Of a stretch of DNA of 64,000 nucleotides, positions 1-12,400 are shown piece by piece (the first letter of the stretch is position 1; each line of letters opens with the position of its first letter). Where the stretch lies: assembly GCA_943736015.1 (NCBI GenBank), contig OX031065.1, forward strand, positions 25,558,427 through 25,622,426. The letters are read 5' to 3'. Source of the DNA: Tridacna crocea. Its lineage: Eukaryota; Mollusca; Bivalvia; Cardiida; Cardiidae. Below the pieces are notes generated by a model that saw only the letters and a program-made list of their open reading frames with translations, was not told where the DNA came from and made no database searches. Both the position numbers and the translations under genes were made by a program.

Positions 1-167
1 TAAAGACTCTGAAAAAGATTATGTTTGAAAACATTCACAGAAAAGGAGAAAATGCAGTTAACCAGCATTTCCTACTCTTCTCACTATGTTTTCTAGGCAT
101 AACAAAACAAATTTTAATTTTTCAGAATTGAAGTCTATAATTTTGTGGTGTGTAGGTAGAGAGTTAA
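1..167 (+). mobile_element. TTAA-hairpin MITE, degenerate, cut by window start
   Basis: A to B orientation. The A arm is truncated by the window edge. The hairpin GGAGAAAATGC..CAGCATTTCC is recognisable, and the B end decays to GTAGAGAGTTAA. It lies in the intron 5' of the first visible WDR59 exon. Confidence 0.7.
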
Positions 168-255
168 ACAATGAGTATAAAAATTTTCATTATTATTTCA
201 AACTACTGCAGTTATACTGTAATATGCTATTGTACAAACATTTGTCCATTTTCAG

Positions 256-425
256 CAAAGGTCCAGAAAATCAAAGTATCAGAAGGAGATTGTAGGAGAT
301 CATAAATATAGAAATGGAGACAAGGCTGTAAAGAAAGAAAAGAAGCTTGTCAAACTTGATCCAGTTAGAATCTATGATAGTGAATGTCTTCTCAACATAC
401 ACAGAGACCTCGGGGAAAAATATAG
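256..425 (+). CDS. WDR59: WDR59 exon 1 of window (internal exon)
   Basis: Acceptor TTTTCAG precedes 256 and donor GTAAG follows 425. The 170 nt give 56 codons plus 2 nt if entered in phase 0. The product is a basic, lysine-rich linker (QRSRKSK at the start, VKKEKK inside) followed by SECLLNIHRDLGEKY. The last part corresponds to the segment of vertebrate WDR59 that reads DISCLLPVHKSLGELY. The remaining AG joins C of the next exon to make Ser. Confidence 0.85.
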
Positions 426-3400
426 GTAAGTTTTGCACTTATTTTCATTGTAGACCTATATATTGTTTATTTTGGAAGGTCTGTTCCAATTCACTCTTTA
501 CCACACAATCCTGACTTTTAATGACCCTTAGGTAGAAGCCTTTTGAAAACATGGTGGGAAAAGGAGAAAATGCTGGTAACCAGCATTTTCTCCTTTTACC
601 ACATGTTTTCAACCCTGTTTAAAATAAATTCCAATTTTTGAGCTAGACTTATTTTGTCGCCTGGAAGTGCTTTCAATTTGGACCTGTCTAAAATTTTGTG
701 GTTAAGTAAAGAGTTAATGGTGCTTGTAACATCACAGTACTGGTGTCAAGAGTTTGATGGAATTAGATGTTCATTGACGTGAATGTGATATTGCCTGACA
801 GTTGAACAATCAGTGGATGAAAAAATGAATTCTGAATGTTTTTACATTTTTTCAAATTATATAATAAGAATGGATTTTATCCAGGAATATTAATATTTTG
901 TAATGTACATGTACTGTATTAGTTGCTTGGCCACCTGTGAATTTTTTTCTTACGCGTTGTGATTGGTGTTTACTGTTTGAAATTAAATCTTTGTCTTACA
1001 TCAAAGTCAATTTTTACATGACTATTATGATCATTTCAGCACTAATATCTCTAATATTGAGGCCATGTGCAATCACAATAAAGAAGAGGCAGCAGCAGTG
1101 GGAAGGAAAGATTTAGTCAAGGTATCCTGCATTGCTTTTATGTTTTACTCTGTACCAGGGCTCCCTTTCATTAAACTGTGTTCACACAATGCCGACTTTT
1201 GATGCTCCTGGAAAAGAATCCTTTTGAAAACATTGTGAGAAAAGAAGAAAATGCTACTAGTAACCAGCATTTTCTTCCTTTTCAGACAATGTTTTCTTCT
1301 CCATCAAAGAAAAATTGCACCATTTTAGACATGCTGAAATTGTCATCTGCGAATTCTTTCAATTTAGACAAGGCTAAAATTTTGTTGTCTGGTAAAGGGT
1401 AAAATTGTGTACACTCAGAATTTGTTAACACAGTTTAGGTAAGCAAGTATCAATACTGAAAACAAGTTTCATTAAACTGCAAACATTCATGATTTGAGTA
1501 AGTATTTGTGTAACTTTAATTCAGCTCGTACATTTGGGTAAAGCAAGGATTGCCTGTGCTTACAAACAGTCCCAAATATTGTGCATAAATCTGGACAGTT
1601 TAGTGAAAAATATCCCAAGTAATTAAGTTTCTTTGGACCTGTCTGTGTGCAAGGCATTTTGCCATCAACAAATAAAAGGCAGTTCTTATTGGAATTATCA
1701 TTGTCTTTGAAAGAGAAGAAAATGGTGTTGAAATTGAAAAGTAAACCCATTTATCACTATTTTCTCCTTTTTTTTCTTTTTCCCAAAATATTTTAAATGG
1801 CCTGTTTTTTTTTTCTCAGGCAGGTAAAAACATAGTATCGTATGCGTAAAAGGTTAAACTGAAACCTTCACTCGTAACCCTTTACCAAACAATCCCTGAA
1901 TTTTATGACCCCAAGATAGAAGCCTTTTGAAAACATTGTGGGAAAAGTAGAAAATGCTGGTAATCAGCATTTTTTCCTTTTCCCACAATGTTTTCTACCC
2001 CTCTGGAATGTAAGCATATAAGAGTTATCTTGCATTGAACTAAGATTCTTTGTACAAAATACACAAGTATGTTTATGCTTTTTATGCCTAGTTCATTTAT
2101 TCATTTAATATTGATTTTAATGACATTTTAGCTGTGGTCATTGGTACAGATCATGAAAAATCCAGTTCTTAATCCCAGTGAAAACCCGGATGAAGGACCT
2201 CCATGGGCAAAAAATACATTTGGAAGACCTATGCTTGAATCTCTGTGAGTACTATGTACTTTGATGGAATATTGGCTTCTATATCCATTACCAGGTGACA
2301 AAACGTTAGACTCTTCTTCATTGAATGTGTTTGAAATGATTGGATATGTCTTTTAACTCTTTTCCGATGGACAAAATTCTAGACTTAATCAAATTCAAAA
2401 CATTTCCAGATGACAATATAAAGGTGGTGAAATTTAGAATTTGTCCCTGGTAGATTAGAAGACATTGTGGGAAAAGGAGAATTTACTGGAAAAAGGAGAA
2501 AAAGCTGGTTATCAGCATTTTCTCCTTTTCCCTTTATGTTCATAACAGGCTTCTTTCCCTTAGCTGTAGGTTAGGAATACAGGGGATAGTTTGGTAAAGA
2601 GTTAAAGAAAGAGAAAACGCAGGTTATAGGTAGCTTTTCCTTATCCCACATTGTTTTGAAAAGCGTCCATCTTGTGGGTTGTGATACTGTGTGTCACTGA
2701 TACAAAATTGATTTTATGGATAGATGACTGACTATTTGATGACTTGCTTGGAATCTCTTAGATTCATTAACCCCTTACCATACAACATAATTTTAGACTG
2801 GGCCAAATTGGAAGCATTTGCAGACGACAAAATAACGTATCTCAAAAGTTGAAATTTGGTTTGGGAAGGATAGAAAACATTGTGGGAAAAGGAGAAAATG
2901 CTGGTTACCAGCATTTTCTCCTCTTCCAACAATGTTTTCTAAAGGCTTCTTTCTCAGGGTAGTCAAAAGTATGGATTCTGTGTTAATGGGTTAACATGGA
3001 TTACCAGCATTTTATCCTTTTCCCACAGTGCTTTCAAAGGGCTTCTTCTTTTGGGTCATTAAAAGTTGGGATAGTTTGGTAATGGATTGTCAGAACCATT
3101 ATGTTTTTTATGTTTCAGAATGAACTATTACATGAGCATTCATGACATTCAGACTCTGGCAATGCTGTGTGTTGTATTCTGGGATAGGACATGTATCAAC
3201 ACATCTCAACCTGTCCAACAACAGCCAGGCTTATCAAAGTCCGCTTCGAAAGCATCTCTGGACTATACTCCAGTAAATGTATGTATTACCTAATTTGAAT
3301 ATATAATCACTGTTGAAAGATTGTTCTAGTTTTATCAATGTGATGCTGTTCCTTTTGATCCTTTGATTGTACGATCTGGAGGATGTGAGCTATTAAAAAT

Positions 3401-6400
3401 ATTGTTTAACCCTTTCCCAAACAAGCCCTGGTTTTTACTTGTCTGCAGTAAATGTCTTTTGAAAACACTGTGGGAAGAGGAGAAATTGCACGTAACAAGC
3501 AATTTCTCTTTTTCTCACAGTGTTTTCTACCCTTTGCTATTTTGTCCAAATCTAAAATTGTCGTCTGCAAACTCTTTTGGTTTGGAAGAGTCCCAAATTT
3601 GCCGTTTGGGAAAGGGTTAAAAAGGAGAAAATGCCAGTAATAAGCATTCTCTTTTTCCTCACAATTTTTGCTACATATTTGAAAGCTTTAAATAGCAGTA
3701 TTTTCTCTTTTCTCCTTACTTTTGAACATCCATTGTGTTACCTAATTAAGCGCATGAAGGAATAAATTCAGCATTATATTTTCATGATGACATAATTGAA
3801 AAAACCTTCTTTAACCCTTTACCACATAATCCTGACCTTTAACGATCCTGCAAAAAAAGCTTTTGAAAACATTTTAGGAAAAGGAGAAAATGCTGGTAAC
3901 CAGTATTTTCTCCTATTCCCACAATGTTTTCTACCCATCCCAAATCAAATTTCAATTTATCATGTACAATAATTTTATTGTCTACAAATGCTTTCGATTT
4001 GGACAAGCCTAAAGTATTGTCGTTTGGTAATGAGTTAACCGTTACTCTTTGTAACAGTCTTCAACTTACTTAAAGACATAGACTCATTACCAGTATATGT
4101 TTTTCATCATTTATCTTCTAATGATAACTCTTCGTTTCATGTTTTTAGGTCAAGGTTGGTGTTTATAAGACTTTGGTTCATTTTCAGCTAAGTTTGTACT
4201 TAAACTGTGAGGTTTATCAACTCTTTACCAGACAACAAAATTTTTGACACATCCAAATTGATAGCAATTTCAGATAACAAGTGAATTTGGGATCAAATGA
4301 ATGATTGTGAAAGGAGTAGAAAACGCTGTGAGAAGTTCAGAAAATGCTGGTTACCAGAATTTTTTCCTTTTTCTCATAATGCTCTAAACAACCTTCTTCT
4401 TCAGGGTAGTTAAAACATGGTGTTTGGTGAAGGGTAAATTTCACATGTTGCCTGCAACACGCGAAAACAGATATTCCGACATTTGTGTAAAGTTTTGTCC
4501 TGGATCAGCCAATGCAGTCTGTGGAGGCTGATACGAGATGACACTTTCTGATTTTTTTGTGATTTTCTGTTTCAGGCAAATCTACTGTAGGATAAAATCT
4601 AATTTTGACGTTAAGTTCTATCAAGGATTAGCCTGAGCGGACTGCATAGGCCAATCCAGGACGATTCTTTATCCCAATGTCCAAATGGTAGTTTTCTCGT
4701 GTTGTAAGCCATATTGTAGAACTTAGCCATTCTTTATACTAGATTTCAGCTCAGCTGTTTTTGAAGGCAATTTTTATACGCCCGTCGAAGATGGGACGTA
4801 TTGTGGGATCACCCGTGGTGGGCGGGCGGGCGTCTGGGCGGGCTGGCGGCGTCCAGTTCTTTGTCCGGAGCATATCTCCAAAACTATACTAGCTAGGGTT
4901 ATGAAATTTCATGGGTGGATAGATCTCATCAAGGGGGAGTGCAGTGCACAGGAATCATAACTCTTGCTCGCTTAATTTTTGAGTTATTGCCCTTTGTTGT
5001 TTTTCATACTTTAATTTTGTCCGGAGCATATCTCCAAATTATACTAGCTAGCGTTATGTAATTTCATGGGTGGATAGATCTCATCAAGGGGGAGTGCAGT
5101 GCACAGGAATCATAGCTCTTGCTCGCTCAATTTTTGAGTTATTGCCCTTTGTTGTTTTTCATACTTTAATTTTGTCCGGAGCATATCTCCAGAACTATAC
5201 TAGCTAGGGTTATGAAATTTCATGGGTGGATAGATCTCACCGAGGGGGAGTGCAGTGCACGGGAATCATAACTCTTGCTCGCTCAATTTTTTAGTTATTG
5301 CCCTTTGTTGTTTTTCATACATGAATTTTGTCCTGAGCATATCTCCAAAACTATACTAGCTAGGGTTTTGAAATTTCATGGGTGGATAGATCTCATCAAG
5401 TGGAGTGCAGTGCACAGGAATCATAACTCTTGCTTGCTTAATTTGTTAGTTATTGCCCTTTGTTGTTTTTCATACTTGAATTGTGTCCGGTGCATGCCCC
5501 AGTTTTACAACTTGGGGTAAGATGGGCGTATCTTGTGACAATTTGCCGCTCTTGTTAGCTATTGTCATTGCCCTGTTATTGTCAGCATCTAAGCCATGCT
5601 CTTTGAAAGAGGTTTAAGATCTACCGCCCCCTAACTCTCATATTTAAAGACAGACGCTGCCAAGATGTGCCGAATAGCCTTTCCGAAAATATCAATGTTT
5701 ACTGATGAGTCAGAGGACATAGACCTTAACTCTTTACCACACAATTCCAACATTTGACGACACTGAGAAGGAAGCCTTTTGAAAACACTGTAGGAAAAGG
5801 AGAAAATGCTGGTAACCAGCATTTTCTCCTTTTCCTACAATGTTTTCTACCCTTCCCCCCAAAAATTTCAGTTTTATAATCACATTCATTTGGTCATTTG
5901 CAAATAATTTCAATTTGGACCAGGCTATGATTTTGTCATTTGGTAAAGAGTTAATGCATCTACAAAAAGCATTCACTCATGTCAGCCGTCAAAGTCTGTG
6001 TAGACTGACATGGGCGGAAACTTTTTGCTATTTTTGAATTTTATGCATATCATCGAAGACATAATTATATTGCATTTTCTGGTTGCTAGACAAGATGGAT
6101 TCTATAGTAATAATAATAAGATGATGACTTGCTTTGTAAAATGCACATTGTGATGCCTTAACTCATTACCAAACGACAATCTTTTAGGCTTGTCCAAATC
6201 GAAAGCATTTGCAGACGACAAAATAAAAATGACTGAATATTTGGAATTTGTTTTGTGAAGGGTAGAAAACATTGTAGGAAAAGGAGAAAATGCTGGTTAC
6301 CAGCATTTTCTCCTTTTCCCACAATGTTTTCTAAAGGTTTCTTTCTCAGGGTCATCAAAAGCAGGTATTGTGGGGTAATGGGTTAAATCCACTATCCACA

Positions 6401-9400
6401 AAGCATGGCTGGTCTGCAACTGAAAGCTGAGGAAAAGATTATGAAAAGATGAAGATATGATGGTTGCCATATTGTTACCTGATAAAGAGCATTTAGAAAT
6501 CTTCTTCAATTAATCTACCACGTTATGTTTGATGTGTCAGAGCTTTCTTCTTAACATCTTTAGACTTTCATAAATATGGAAGTGTAGAGGGGACATTCAG
6601 AGGGGGAAAAAAAAGTAAGAGAAGTCAGGGCTTGACAGACAGAAGCTATAACTTAATCATGGCATGGTCTTGAGATTTTATGCTTATGGCCACCAGGTAT
6701 TATTTCCTGACCATGTTATAATCATCCGATGAAAATGAGTCATAGACACTCAAAGTATGTTTTTTCATGGGATAATTATTTAGCTGCCATAAGATTTTAA
6801 TTCATGGTCATGAGATACATGTATTTAACCCATTACCACACAATCCCTACTTTTGACGCCCCTAAGAAAGAAGCCTTTAGAAAACACTGTGGAAAAAGGA
6901 GAAAATGCTGGTAACCAGCATTTTCTCCTTTTCCCACAATGTTTTCTACTCTTCACAAAACAAAATTCAAATTTTCAGTCACTTATATTTTGTCATCTGC
7001 AAATGCTTTCGATTTGGACAAGCCTAAAATATTGTCGTTTGGTAATGAGTTAAGTTGTGGCCACAATTTATTTTGTCCTGGTTACAAGATGGTTTTTAGG
7101 TGTTTTTGAAGTAAACAAAATTTTGATATTTTCCAATATCTGCTGTTACTGAAGACATTTTCATCTTACTCAGACAGGTTCTGAAGTATCGAAAGGAGAA
7201 AGCAGATAACTGTCGAAGTATTAACTCTTTACTGCACAATCCCGACTTTAAACGACCCTGAGAAAGAGAGCTTTTGAAAACTTTGTGGGAAAAGGGGAAA
7301 ATGCTGGTAACCAGCATTTTCTCCTTTTCCCACAATGTTTTCCACCCTTTCAAAATCATATTTCAATTTTTTGAGTCACGTCTACTTTGTTGTCTGCAAA
7401 TGCTTTCAATTTGGACTAGCCCAAAATTTTGTTGTTTAGTAAGGAGTTGATGACACAGTTACGTGTTTCTTTTTCGAGAATTGGCACGTGCGTGCAGTGC
7501 TCTTATTTCCCATCTGTATCCCCTCTATGCTGTCATAAATTAGCAACCATTCTCAAATTTATACTAAATTAAAATTCCAAGCCTGGCTTTTTTTTTTACC
7601 ACATCTCAGCCGTTTACCAGTCAACATTTAACCAGATAGCAGAAGTTTAAACTAATCAAAATTAGATTTAGTTGCAAATGAAAAATAAAATCTGGCTCTT
7701 ATGATAGGATTTTTCTTTGAAATGGTGAAACTGCTGGATGGGAGAAATGTTGCTTTCAAGCATGTTTTCCTTTTCCAATAATGTCCCTTGAAGTCATTCA
7801 AACACATAATTGTAGTGCAAAGGGTTGAATTGAAATTTCTCAGACTAGGCTTCAGATTGGCTTAGATTGAAGGTCAGGCAGTCAGATGGTTAGGTGGTCT
7901 TAGAAGTCAAATTACAATTAGATCAGAATTTAGAGTTATTAGTCTATACAGTCTCTTGTGTTGTTTGTCACTCTTTCATTTGCATGGTTTAGTTTGGTTT
8001 TTATTTGTTTATTTTATACACTATATGCTGTTTGTAGACGGAGAAATTTGGGAGTAGCACTGATAGTGGCTGGAATCTCCTGTCTTGTAAGTCCACCCTC
8101 ATTTAGGGTCCACTTTATGACCCACTTATTTATTTTGTTTCATTACCTTCATCATTGTCACCAGTTATATATTGTTAATGTTTGGGTGGACAAATATTTT
8201 GCACAAGGATATTTACAGAAAGAATTTTGCCATATATAACTCATTTATGTACATGTGTAGTTCCTAATACAGTTGCTTAGCAATAAGAAAAATGTATAGT
8301 CTGTATTAAATCAAGTTGACAAACTTCAGATCAGTACACCATTTTTTTCTGTCTGAACAAATTGGCACTTTTTTTTTTCTTTCCCTCAATAATTGAATAT
8401 CTTTAAAACTTTATCTCCATTCACAAATTGCATATAGCATTACTTTTTTTTTTTTCTTTTCAAAGAACATTTTTCAGTGATACATAGACTTCATATTTTA
8501 TAAAAGAAATTATTCTGATTTTCTATCTGAAGTAAGTATCATTGTGCAAATCATTTCCGTTGGAGTATGTGGGATAAGTTAAGGCATCTGTAAGTCTTTA
8601 CCAAATGATAAAACTTTAGACTGGTCTAAATCCAAAGCAGTTAAATGTGGTTCAAATTGTGATATTTATACTTGAAAAGTTAGAAAACATTGTGGGAAAT
8701 GTAGAAAATGCTGGTTACCAGCATTTTCTCCTTTTCCCACTATGTTTTCCTATGCCTCCTGTCTTGGGGGTCATTAAAACTTGGGATTATGTGATAAAGA
8801 GGTAAGTCTTTACCAAACAGCCTAAAAAGTTACAGATGCTAAAAGTTAAAGATTCTGAAAACATTGTGAGAAAAGGAGAAAATGTTGGTAACCAGTATTT
8901 TCTCCTTTTCCAACAATGATTTCTAGTTTTTCTGGTATAAGAACTATCATTTTAACATCTAATTTTTCATCTGCAAGAACATAATTATACTTCCGATTAG
9001 GAAAAGTTTAAAGTTTGGTTGTATGGTAAAGACTTAGATCTTTACAACAATCATAACCCCAGGAAAGAAGTCTTTTGAAAATATGTTTGGAAAGGGAAAG
9101 AATACTAATAACCATAATTTGCACCTTTACCTACAATGTTTTGTAACCCAGTTACACAGTTAATTTCTTTATTTCAGCCACATTGACTTGTTGTTTGCAA
9201 ATGCTTGGACTAGTCAATAATTTTGTTGTTGGGTAAAGATTTACTGTAAGTAATTCAAACTTGTTGGGTACATGGTGTAAAGGGTTCGGATATATCCATA
9301 TCAGATGTTAACCGCAAGGCTACTAAACAAATGTACATTTTTTTTGTTCCGTAGAAAAGGGATTAAAACTATCTGAAAAAGGACATTGATAAATATTCAT

Positions 9401-12400
9401 AATTATATTCCTTTGCATCCAAATAGTCAATGTGATGGTAAATCTTATAGTACGGGCTATAGTAAGGAGAATATTATTATTTTTTACCTCAATTGCCTCC
9501 CGCTGTTTTTTATAGTTGTCTTCCATAGCTTTAAAAAGCCATTGAATCAAAGTATGAAAGTAAAAAAAAAAATTGTGCAAGTTTAACCCTTTGCCATACA
9601 GTCTTGAGTTTTAAGAACCCCGATGAAGAAGGCCTTTGAAAATATTGTGGGAAAAGGAGAAAATGCTGGTAACCAGCATTTTCTCCCTTTCCCAATATAT
9701 TTTCTACCCTTTCTTAGACAACTTTTCTCCTTATACTACATTTAATTTGTTGCCTGTAAACACTCCCAATTTGGATAGGTCCAAAATTTTGTTGTTAGGT
9801 AAAGGGGTAAGTCAGTGAAACATGGCCGTAACATATGTTAAAAACCTGTTAAATGTTGACCTTGAATGCATTATGAGAGGGAACTTAGGGATTAAATCTT
9901 GGTCATCTCATTCTGCTCATCTGCACTGCACCTATATGTTACTTGTTCACCTTTTTCGGTTTTTCATCCTTGTACATGTATACATGAGAATATATCTAAA
10001 CCTTAATCTAGTCAGTCTGTTTGCTTCATCAAAGGGCAAATTAATCAGAGGATATGCTTATTCAACTTTTGCACTTAGGCCATTCCTTTTAGCTTTTCTG
10101 TAGTGTAACCCTAAGAGTTTCATAAGAGCAATGCTTGGCAAAAAAGGGGCTAAATACTTTTGCACAAAGTATCGACCCAGGTCAGCCTGCATGGTAAGCT
10201 GTTGGTCAGGTATCCATATGTCAAAGGACCACCGTACCTCATGATTCCATTGGTTGTAAGATAATATGGATTTTATGGATCCATGTTTATGTGATGGCCT
10301 TCTTGGTATAGTATTGTACCTCGGGTGATGGGAGCCATCATATCCCTCGGCTGTAAGTGGTGGATTAATATGTGTCAGACTGACACATTCATCGCCTGGA
10401 AATACGCTGGTTTACTGTCCTGAAAATCATCTGGCTCCCCTTGCAAAAGAAAACTTGAGTTTCAATTTTCTATCAAAATCTTTCTAACTATTTTTCAGTT
10501 GACAAACAGTTCTTACTTTCATTTTTTAACATTGTTTATCAATTCCAATCTAAGCTTTCACCGACAAATAGACAGATGTGAAAAACTTCATTGAGATTGT
10601 TTATGTCGTTGCTAAATGACTGTCAGTGGCACGCTTTATATAGAATCACATGATTCTCATTTCAAAATGGAAATCTCCTTGATATGGACGAAATTAGATG
10701 TAGGTACAGAATCGGCAGAATCGTGACAAGTGGGTATAGTATATCACAGAGATGTCTTTTGCCCCCTTTTGCCGGTATATGGCTCGTAATAATTATATAA
10801 TTGAGCCATGCTCTGTGAAAAGGGAACTTAACACAACTGCATATTGTATCGACCAAGGATAGCCTGTGCAGGCTGACCTGAGCCTAAAAATTTTTGCTAT
10901 AGGTCAAATTCTTGCTTGTCCAAGGACCATTCTAACTTATGATTCAGTTGATTGTTAAAGAAAAAGGATATAATGGTTCCAAAATCATGTGATAACCTGC
11001 TTGGCCATTACAGACATGTATTAACCCATTACCACACAATCCCTACTTTTGACGCCCCTGAGAAAGAAGCCTTTTGAAAACACTGTAGGAAAAGGAGAAA
11101 ATGCTGGTAACCAGCATTTTCTCCTTTTCCAACAGTGTTTTCTACCCTTCCAAGAACAAATTTCAATTTTTCAGTCACCTTTATTTTGCTTTCAGTTTGA
11201 ACTACCGGTAGTCTAAAATTTTGTCATGTGGTAAAGAGTTAAGCCCCCTTTTGCTAGAACATAACTCCTATATTCCTTGAAATGAACGAAAAGGGGCATT
11301 CTGACATTTGCGTAATGTGTCATTTTGGATCAGCCTGCACAGGTCCGCGCAGGCTGATTGGAAGCGTCACTTTCTGTCATATTGTTATTTTATGTTTTGT
11401 GCAAGATTACTGTAGCACAAAATCAGACGTAGTTGTAAAGTGCCATCTCAAACTGCGCATGCTGATCCGAGACGACACTTTACACAAATGTCCGAATGTC
11501 CTTATGTAAAACATTGGTATGTCTAGCTAGTTAAAGAACACAACTTTTGTTAACCCTTACAGAGCAGAATAAACCAAATACAGACTAAAAGTCTAGAAAC
11601 AAGAATCAAATAACTGAAATTTCAAGGTTGTTGTTGTCCATAATGTCTCAACAAAGTGAACAGTGTAGATTAGAGATCAGACTACAAATTATGAGCAGTA
11701 TGATCTTGATCTACACTGTCCACAAAGACAAAGTCCTGAAAGTATCTAAAACTCAGAACTCTGTAGTATAGGGTTAAGGTTTTTGTTATGTAATACAGGC
11801 ATAGCCAAAACTAAATATGAAATAGTTTATTTATCATGTTGTTTTGACCAATGCAGCAAATAACAACAGTCTTAGGTAATGCATTAGCAGCTTTCTGCAG
11901 CTAAAAATATGGTAGAATCTAACTAACAATAAAATTAGTAAGTTCAACAGTTTCTTGATGTGGTTTTATACTTAGTTTCATTCATTCATATCATCATGTT
12001 TTTGCCATGTATATGTTTCAGATTGTTGGTTTATAGATTTATACAGTATACGATACTGATCTTGTGTAGTGATAAAAATATACTCTGATACTGTAATGTA
12101 CAGTAATTGTGTGGCTGTCTTGACAGCTTTATAAAACAGAGCTCCAGATAAGGGGGAGTGCTGGTATTCTAAAGTCATTATTTCTCTTCGAAACCCTAAG
12201 ATGTGGGTACTCATTAGAATCGTCTGTATGAGACGATTCTAATGAGTACCCACATCTTAGGATTTCGAAGAGAAAAATTGATTTTTCTTTTTTATTTTTA
12301 AATCAAAATCACTCCCTCTATCTGGAGCTCTGTGTTAGGGTAAAAACACTTTCGTTAGTTTTGATATGCAAGTGTGATAAGCTTTTGCTCTTTCTACAAA

